Part shown: positions 57,361 through 64,000 of the stretch, one piece after another
How positions within the stretch are numbered: position 1 is the first letter of the stretch
Layout of the letters: every line of letters begins with the position of its first letter
Source of the DNA: Humulus lupulus
Taxonomy: Eukaryota; Streptophyta; Magnoliopsida; Rosales; Cannabaceae
Reading direction: 5' to 3'
Assembly (NCBI RefSeq): GCF_963169125.1
Contig: NC_084802.1
Span: 14,384,896 to 14,448,895, forward strand
Length of the DNA stretch: 64,000 nt
Program-made: the position numbers and the translations under genes
Notes under the pieces: model-generated
Database searches by the model: none
Told to the model about the DNA's origin: nothing
Seen by the model: the letters and a program-made list of their open reading frames with translations, nothing else

Positions 57361-57990
57361 TCAGGAAATGAATTAACTGCTATCTCGCGTCCTTTGGGAG
57401 GTTATTCCCATTCCTTACCACCTTGGTTGTGTCCTTTTCATCAAGCTGGATATCTTCGAGCTCTTCAATCGGACCGAGATCGGCCTTGTCTTCTTCTACC
57501 CTTGGGTCGATCTCTTCTTCGACCTCATATATCACATCGTCCACTTCCTCAATGATTACTAGTGCTTGTGCCTTTTCCCTCATTGAGATACCATAGCATT
57601 CTCGGGCTGCTAATTGATCCCCCTTCAATGTTCCAATACCAAGAGGAGTTGGGAATTTTACGGCCAAATGCCTAACAGATGTGACTACTCCCAGCCCAAT
57701 TAGTGTTGGTCTCTCGAGCAGTACATTGTAGGCTGACAAGGTGTCTACCACCACGAACTCTAGTATCTTGGTTATCGAGATCGAATAGCTCCCAAGGTCA
57801 CTGGGAGCTTAATTGCCCCTGTAGTAGTGATTCCCTCTCTAGAGAATCCATATAACGTTTTTCCACAGGCTTTAAGGTCTCGAACAGACAAACCCATTTT
57901 TTCCAAGGTCGTTTTATTGATGATGTTGACCAAGCTCTCGTTATCGATCAGGACTCGACACACCTTCTTATTGGAGATTTGGAAGGTTTT
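57361..57990 (-). pseudogene. Tat2 protease region
   Basis: CRVLIDNESLVNIINKTTLEK (57963-57900) keeps the catalytic aspartate, but the usual glycine-serine pair is changed (D-N-E-S-L). A frameshift near 57765 separates it from AYNVLLERPTLIGLG and DQLAARECYGISM (57754-57590), followed by an acidic linker. Homologous in order and motif to Tat1 9290-9990. Confidence 0.8.
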
Positions 57991-60574
57991 GACCAGAGGG
58001 TCATTATGAGGAAATTGGACATGTGAAGCGTCCTCTTCAATGAAAGTGATAGTTTTGGATTCAACTCTCTATTTTTTTGGAGCTCGCTGTTCAGGCACAT
58101 AGGGAGATCCATCCCACATTTTAAGCTCTTGAACATACCACTTTTAGGCGTTTCTACCCGACCCTGCAATGTGTGGTCCTCTCGAGATGGTTATTACATC
58201 TTCTCCATTGATTTGGGGGGGGGGGGGGGGGGGGATGGGGATTATCCTCCCTCACAGGAGGGGCCGTAGTTTTTTCAACAGGTTGTGCTGAAATTGTCTT
58301 TTGACCAGGCGAAGCCTGGACTTGGTTTCAGCTTTGGACATACTGTCTGAGGTAGCCTCTCGTTATCAATCCTTCGATCTCATCTTTTAATTGTCTTCAT
58401 TAATCAGTTGTATGGCCTACGTCTCTGTGAAATCTGCAGAACTTGTTTGAATCCCTCTTAGGTCCCTGGTGTCACATTGTGTCGGGCTACCTGAAAGGAA
58501 CCTAATTCTCATTTGTGAAAAGTATCTTCCCTCGAGTATTCATGAGCTCGGTATATACCGTGTAAATGGAGAAATATTTATCCCCTTTCTTTTTCTTACC
58601 CCCATCAGCCTTGGGGTTGTTCCCTTCATTCTTCTTTCTCTTAGAAGGGTTATCTTATGAAGGTTGCGTTGTGGAGGGTGTAGCCGAAGTGGTAGTTGAA
58701 TTAATTTTTGTCATTGTAGTTATTAATTATGGAGGAGTCAGTTTGAGTGCCAACCTCGCCTCTTCTACATTGACAAACCTCTAGGCCCGAGTAGTGAATT
58801 CGGTTATTTTCTTCACAGGCTTCCTCTACATGTCATCCCAAAGAGGACTTCTTGGTAGTACTCCAGCTTGTACTACCATAAGATGACAACTGTCATCAAC
58901 ATTACGAGCTCAGGTCGCCTCTATATTGAACCTCGCTAGATAGCTCTTCAATGATTCACATGGCTGTTGTCTAACATTTGTTAGAGCGAAAGCCTCAGGC
59001 TAGATAATCTTTAAAGCTTGGAACTATTTTTTGAATTACTTAGACGACTGGAACCAAGATGAAATCGAGTGTCTTCGAAACTTGTCAAACCAGTTCTTTG
59101 CTGGTCCAGTGAGTGTGGTGGGGAAAAGCATACATTTGAGCTCATATCCAACGTTGTTGGCTCGCATCACAATATTGATCATACTCAGGGTGCTGCCTGG
59201 GTTGGTATTCCCATCGTAGGGCCCCATGTGGGGTATCTTGGAACAATTAGGAAATAGTGTATTCGAGATATGAGGGACAAAAGGCTCGAGCTCCTCATCG
59301 GAATCGTAAGCCTTTTCTTTATTTTTTCCTTCTTGAAGGAGCATGAACGCTTCCTCAAGTTGGTTGATTCTTTCTTGAACCAAATCCACCGAAGGGGGAG
59401 CTTGCACTACTGGTAACTGGTTATTGTTCGTAGGAACTCCAACTCCATGTCCCAACATAGGGTTGTACTAATTTCCATATACTGGTTGTAGGGGCTCCCT
59501 TCGGGCTTTTAAGTGCGCCCGCAGGTCCGGGTTTGGCTGATTAAACTGCCCCTGGTTCTGGTTGAGGTGGTCTCAAAGATTAGGATAATCATTCGGATTG
59601 TTCTCGTAATATCTAGGCTTGGTATTATAAACACTCACCGACTTGATGTAATCTTGACTTCCGTCAAGGAAGCTGAAATTTCTCTCTGGCTGCTTCTGTT
59701 GTGGGGCTTGAATACGAGGTGGGTTGTCCACGTGTTCCCTTATTCCGGTTGTTCACGACCTCGACATAAAACTCCCTGATGGCTGGGGTTGTCTATGTTC
59801 CTGATGTGTTCCCCATGAGGCCTCACGTTCACCCCTATGCTCAGGTCGAGCTCAATGGCTCTTGTCCCGACTTCCACTTCTAACACTTCGTGAAGGCCTC
59901 TGAGTTGCCCTCTCCCTAGCTCGGTTTCCGCTGCGAGCTTGCTGACGTACACTCCGTGTTGGAGAGAGATGCATAATTGGCGAGGGAGGATGCATGATTG
60001 GTGAGGGTGGCGGCTTCTCATTGTTCGGCTTGGTAAGTTCGGGGTTATCATTCTGAGCTATCTTGGGAGCTCGGTTATTTCCAAGATTTGTGGGAGCGTC
60101 CCCAGCCAGGTTGTTCCTAGCAGGGTTCCGAGATGACCCTCTGGGCCGGCTTTTTCCAGTATTTTCCCTAGGCCTTGGTTGAGCCTGTTGGGCTCTTTGT
60201 TCGGCCATCCTGACAGTCGTACTCCCTCGAGGTTGCCCCCTGGTCCTCTGTGGGTGTGCCTAGACTTCAGTAGCTCGTCTTGCCATCTCTTCATTTAACC
60301 ACGTAGCTTCAGCCAACTATTCACGCAGCCTACAATTTTCGAGCTCAACTACTGGTACCTATCTTTCAGGATTATTATAATCCTACTCATTAGGTCTAGA
60401 ACTCTGACCAGTCCGTTCTTTAGGAGACTATGAGGCACTCTCCTCATCGGGAATCTGGTCTACCACTGGTTGCTTACTAGGCCTTTGAGGATGCTCCTCA
60501 ATTTGTGGAGTACGCTCCTCAGGGATTTAGGGTAAAGGTTGCCCACTAGTTCCGGGAATGTTCAAGGCAGCCAT
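57991..60574 (-). pseudogene. gag: Tat2 gag region (many in-frame TAG codons)
   Basis: ATG at 60574 (MAALNIPGTSGQPLP), 73 bases inside the LTR. In the first 120 codons there is one TAA and five TAG, with otherwise continuous coding. The basic, proline-rich disordered part follows (60208-59850). The capsid core at 59458-59036 (KIPHMGPYDGNTNPGSTL, LTGPAKNWFDKF) matches Tat1, and a degraded zinc-binding motif lies near 58440-58390. A G20 run (58215-58234) encodes prolines on this strand. Confidence 0.82.
58215..58234 (-). repeat. G20 homopolymer
   Basis: Twenty G in a row on the + strand, C on the coding strand, inside the gag 3' part of Tat2; a proline run in the protein. Confidence 0.95.
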
Positions 60575-60625
60575 TGTGGCTAAGCGGGAAGCATTATGCT
60601 AAATGGTAGGAAGAATTTCTTAATA

Positions 60626-60643
60626 CTCTCAATGAAAGTACCA
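60626..60643 (-). promoter_or_regulatory. Putative primer-binding site of Tat2
   Basis: On the minus strand TGGTACTTTCATTGAGAG, three bases from the LTR end; it differs from the Tat1 site at one position. Confidence 0.6.
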
Positions 60644-60646
60644 AAC

Positions 60647-61371
60647 TGTTGACGCCGTTTTTCGTCAACTTAATTATGTAGAGTAATTAAACAATCAAAT
60701 AGGAAGAAAAGAAATGAAAGAGATTTTTACGTGCTTCAGCAGTTAAAATCTGCCTACGTTCACGAGTCACTTTTATTAAAGTCTGCGTTAAAGCTTCAAG
60801 AAAGAGCAATAATCACAGAGCGTTTCTCCGTTCAATCCTGTGCGTGAGTACAAATGACCAGATCCAAGCTATTTCTAGACTTGGTTACAAGAATATCTTC
60901 CCACAAGTTTAGGGAAGTTACAACATGCATTCAAATGTAAATTGATGAATACCCTAATAATAATATAATTAAAAGGCATCATTTATATGAAAATCCCATA
61001 AAAATAGGGATTTAATACACGATTTTAACCAATCGCAAAGGAATGGGGATTTCCAAACAACCTATTCATGTATGTATTTAACGCATCTTCAAGCTTGATC
61101 ACTGCCTCAACGCGTTTTCGAGATCACCCAAAGCTTCGAGCTCACCATTCCAGTTATCACCACCTACTTGTTGTTTAGTCGTTCGAACTCATCTCTTGGA
61201 AGAGACCAACACTTTCGACCCTGCAACTCATGCTCGAGCGCTAAAGGCGTAGCTAGGGAACTTCGTGACAATTTGTACAAGTCTAATGCTAACACTTGTT
61301 AATCCAGAGCTTACTCTTTACGAGCCTACATTTCAAGGTTGTTTATTTATTCTCAAAATTTGGGTGTACCA
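60647..61371 (-). repeat. 5' LTR of Tat2
   Basis: 725 bp. On the minus strand it begins TGGTACACCCAAATTTTGAG and ends CGGCGTCAACA. The closing part (CGTAAAAATC..., AAGTTGACGAAAAACGGCGT) is shared with the solo LTR at 3840-4659. The partner LTR is missing. The flanking 5 bp (61372-61376, tcgcc) has no partner in the window. Confidence 0.8.
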
Positions 61372-62549
61372 TCGCCTATATTGCATTATATATATATAAT
61401 GGTAGTAGAAATTTATATATTGTGCCTTAATTAATTGTATTGAATATATTTATGTAACAAACATGCATTATATATAGGAAATCATGGCTTAATAAAGTAC
61501 CCTTTTTATTTTATTGGTAAATTACTATCCTGTTTTGGGCATGTAAATTAATTATAATTTCAGTTTTTTATGACGGTATTTATTGTATTCATAGCATGCC
61601 TCGTGCAAATTTTTTAAAAATTACCAATAATTTACAATGTCGAAATAAAAGTTTAAATAGTCTTTTGTATGCGTACTTTTTTTTATACGAGTAGAAAGCA
61701 TATTACTCTGATTTCAATATTGTAAATTATCCAAAATTTTACAGAAGATCTATTATGATTATAATGAACAACATTATTTAAAAAAAAAAAAGGATTATAA
61801 TTGATTTATGTGTCTCATATAATACAAAATCATGCCTAGGTAAAAAATCGTAACTTAGTCCCTTTATTTATATATATAATTATTTATTTATATAATCACA
61901 CCAATATCTGTTTTGATGAGGATAGGCATTATAATTGAGACAATAAATTAAACCAGTGATGAGACCTTTCCTTCGTATGATGAATACCCTCTTCTTTGGG
62001 TAAGATCGGGTACAATTGAATACATTGCATTAAATTGTGCTATCTCAAAGTATATGATAAATAAGAACCATTTACTTGGCCAACATCTCAAATAATACAA
62101 AAAACAGTTAAATTATATAATTATAAAATATTGAACTAGTACGTACTGATTCATGCCATTAAATTATGCAACCCTCATTGTATGTATAATATATACCACC
62201 TATATATATAAATAAATTATTGCTATACATTTATTATATCATGTTATAAGTAAATGTATATGATATATTTATATATATACTATATAGACCCATATGTCAA
62301 GCTGCAAATTGCAATGTAGCCTTTTCGAATAAGGCCAGCTTCAGAATATTCAATTTCCAAAAATCAAAATACATATTTTCTTTGTTTTCTTCAACAATTA
62401 CTAATAAGGCTTTGTTTGATACTTAGTTAATTTATACCAAAATAACATGTTACGAGGGTAAAACTTAGAAAAGAGAAATATTTTTCTACAAATTAATCTA
62501 TAATTTTTTTTTACTCTTAATGAACTTTTCTCTATATTAATAAAAGGGT
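61372..62549. other. AT-rich sequence, nothing recognised
   Basis: Very AT-rich, many TATATA runs; no ORF, LTR end or repeat could be supported. Confidence 0.5.
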
Positions 62550-62783
62550 AATTGGTGGCTAAAATCTCTCTTCTTTTACAAATATAGTATTTAAGTCTCT
62601 AATTTTTTTTTATGGCAAAAGTTCATTATGTTACACAATTAGTGCACATTTCCCACTCAACGTTAACAATTCATTCAAATAGGGAATTTAGCATAAATGT
62701 TAGAGACTATTACTGTCAAAAAATAAAAAATCAAGGACTTAAATACTATAATTTTAAAAAAATTGAGACTTTAGCCACCAATT
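62550..62783. mobile_element. MITE 1 with long inverted termini
   Basis: Left AATTGGTGGCTAAAATCTC, then AGTATTTAAGTCTCTAATTTT; the right end is the inverse (AGGACTTAAATACTATAATT, then GAGACTTTAGCCACCAATT). The repeats extend about 60 bases. The interior contains AAAAGTTCATTATGTTACAC and TTAGTGCACATTTCCCACTC. An 80-codon ORF across it is not a gene. A related copy is at 63405-63620. Confidence 0.75.
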
Positions 62784-63404
62784 TCTCTATAATTAATTTT
62801 CTTTCCAACAAAATTGAGTACTCTATAATTTACAAAAATAATTCTAAGCTCTAGTCTCATGTTGTTAAGGTTTTCAAAAAGATAATTAACTAGTTACTTT
62901 TTGCTATTTATTTATTATATTCTATTCTGTCATTGTATAATCCAACATCAAATCAATTATAAATTAACTTTTCATTAAAATAGGAGTACAGAATCCCCCA
63001 AGTTTATATCATAGTTCTAATCTAAATTATTAATGTGAAAATGAGGAACGTATTCGGTATAACTAAGAGGATTCACAGTGGCCCCTTATTAATAATTTCC
63101 TTCTCAACATTTATCCTTTAAACATTTTTATTTTTATTCTTTTTTATTTTTTATTTATTCTTTCAAAAATATAATATTTAAATAATGTAAAGAGAAAATT
63201 AATATATATTATTTTGTGTACTAATTTAGACTCAATTATTTTGTCTAAATTTTTTAATTAAAAAAATTAATATAAAATTATACTATGGAAAAATCATAAC
63301 TTGTCTAAGATAGTCAATGGTCCTTTTAAAAAATCTTAGAAATAAAATTGTGCATATGTTAACAATGGAGTATTCGATTTTCTTGAAAATAAATTTTAAT
63401 TATA
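62784..63404. other. AT-rich sequence, nothing recognised
   Basis: No coding or repeat signal seen between the two MITEs. Confidence 0.5.
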
Positions 63405-63620
63405 GGAAAACTGGCGGCTAAAGTCGCCGTTCTTTCCAAATTGTAGCATTTAAGTTTCTAATTTTTTCTTTTTTGGTAGTAATAGTTCTTAATATTTATG
63501 TTGAGCCCCCATTTTAACTATTTGTTAACAATATAAGAAAAATGTGCACCAATAATGTAACAAAATGGACTTTTACCACAAAAAATTACTTAAATGCTAT
63601 GATTGAATTTATAATTGAGA
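63405..63620. mobile_element. MITE 2, related to MITE 1, opposite orientation, one end decayed
   Basis: The left end CTGGCGGCTAAAGTCGCC, then GTAGCATTTAAGTTTCTAAT, corresponds to the MITE 1 terminus. The interior, read in reverse, matches the MITE 1 interior (GTCCATTTTGTTACATTATT, GGTGCACATTTTTC, GTTAACAA). The right end keeps the ACTTAAATGCTATGATT block but lacks the outermost GGCTAAA part. Confidence 0.65.
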
Positions 63621-64000
63621 AAGCAATATGGGTACATATATGGGCACCAACACAAGAAAAAGATATAGATCATATGTTTGTTTTTGACATTTTGACACTA
63701 GAATGCTAAAGATTTTCCCACAGTTAATTCAATAACTGTAGATCAAACGAAATATATGATAAAGGAAGAAATAAATCTAACCTTGCTAGGATCTAAAAGT
63801 AAGAGTATATATTAGAATTGGAGAGAAGATTGGGAATGAATTAAATGTCTCTTGAGAGACCCTGCTCCCACTCATATTTATTATATAATGGGAAATTAAA
63901 ATGGGAGTTGAATCTCCTTTCATAAAGTCATTCTCTCCATACAACTACATGATAATATTGGCTCTGATATCCAGGTAAATAGCTAATATTCGTACAATTT
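63621..64000. other. Right edge, nothing recognised
   Basis: AT-rich sequence without a supportable feature. Confidence 0.4.

Larger units (their letters stand above)
51328..61371 (-). mobile_element. Truncated Tat-lineage element on the minus strand (Tat2)
   Basis: From its 5' end at the right: LTR (61371-60647), primer site, gag, protease, RT, archaeal-type RNase H, integrase to about 54660, spacer, antisense gene on the + strand (51328-53757). The 3' end of the element, including the start of the antisense gene and the 3' LTR, is missing: it is cut by the outer LTR of element B at 51327. Gene order and proteins match Tat1, but divergence is high and stops are many, so this is a different and older family. 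Confidence 0.88.

Noticed and set aside
61372..64000. Host gene at the right edge
   Set aside because: No ORF with recognisable motif or exon structure; only AT-rich DNA and MITEs.
1..64000. CRISPR arrays, bacterial operons, tRNA or rRNA genes
   Set aside because: None seen; the regular arrays present are TE tandem repeats without spacers.

Overview
This is a stretch of plant nuclear DNA, probably from an angiosperm with a TE-rich genome. It is built almost entirely of nested transposable elements. No intact host gene was found, and no bacterial-type feature is present. The species cannot be named from the sequence. All boundaries were read by eye from terminal motifs (TG...CA, CACTA), target-site duplications (TSDs) and protein motifs.

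Left block (620-29510): one CACTA (En/Spm) DNA transposon, 28.9 kb as it stands, with 24/28-bp terminal inverted repeats, a 3-bp TSD (att) and subterminal repeats based on TTTGGTAGC/GCTACCAAA. Its own genes are on the + strand: a Tnp2-type transposase (19791-23499) and a second gene combining a Transposase_24-like region with a C48 (Ulp1) peptidase (24202-27277). It also carries minus-strand fragments resembling a mitochondrial alternative NAD(P)H dehydrogenase and a nucleolin-like protein. Four LTR insertions sit inside it, each with a perfect 5-bp TSD: solo LTRs at 3840-4659, 23504-24106 and 27895-29094, and a complete Tat-lineage Ty3/gypsy element (5947-18349, called Tat1 here). A 463-bp MITE lies at 19078-19540. 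Without the four LTR insertions the CACTA element would be about 13.8 kb.

Tat1 has near-identical LTRs, a broken gag-pro-RT-RNaseH-archaeal-type RNaseH-integrase frame, a 119-bp tandem array and, between integrase and the 3' LTR, a four-coding-exon gene on the opposite strand with its own TATA box and 5'-UTR intron.

Middle block (29885-51327): the 3' end of a second CACTA element with minus-strand Ulp1 exons (29885-31520), then a chromovirus fragment truncated at both ends (element C, 31521-34323), then a long Tekay/Del-like chromovirus (element B, 34324-51327, minus strand). Element B has 2.5-kb LTRs, a tRNA-iMet primer site and a chromodomain. Its 5' LTR is itself split by two nested solo LTRs of the same family.

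Right block (51328-61371): a second, older Tat element (Tat2, minus strand), cut on its left side and carrying a decayed copy of the same antisense gene. From 61372 to 64000 the DNA is AT-rich, with two related MITEs in opposite orientations.

The most interesting system is the antisense, intron-containing gene kept by two diverged Tat elements. Introns on the strand opposite to the genomic RNA survive retrotransposition, which may explain why such a gene sits in antisense.
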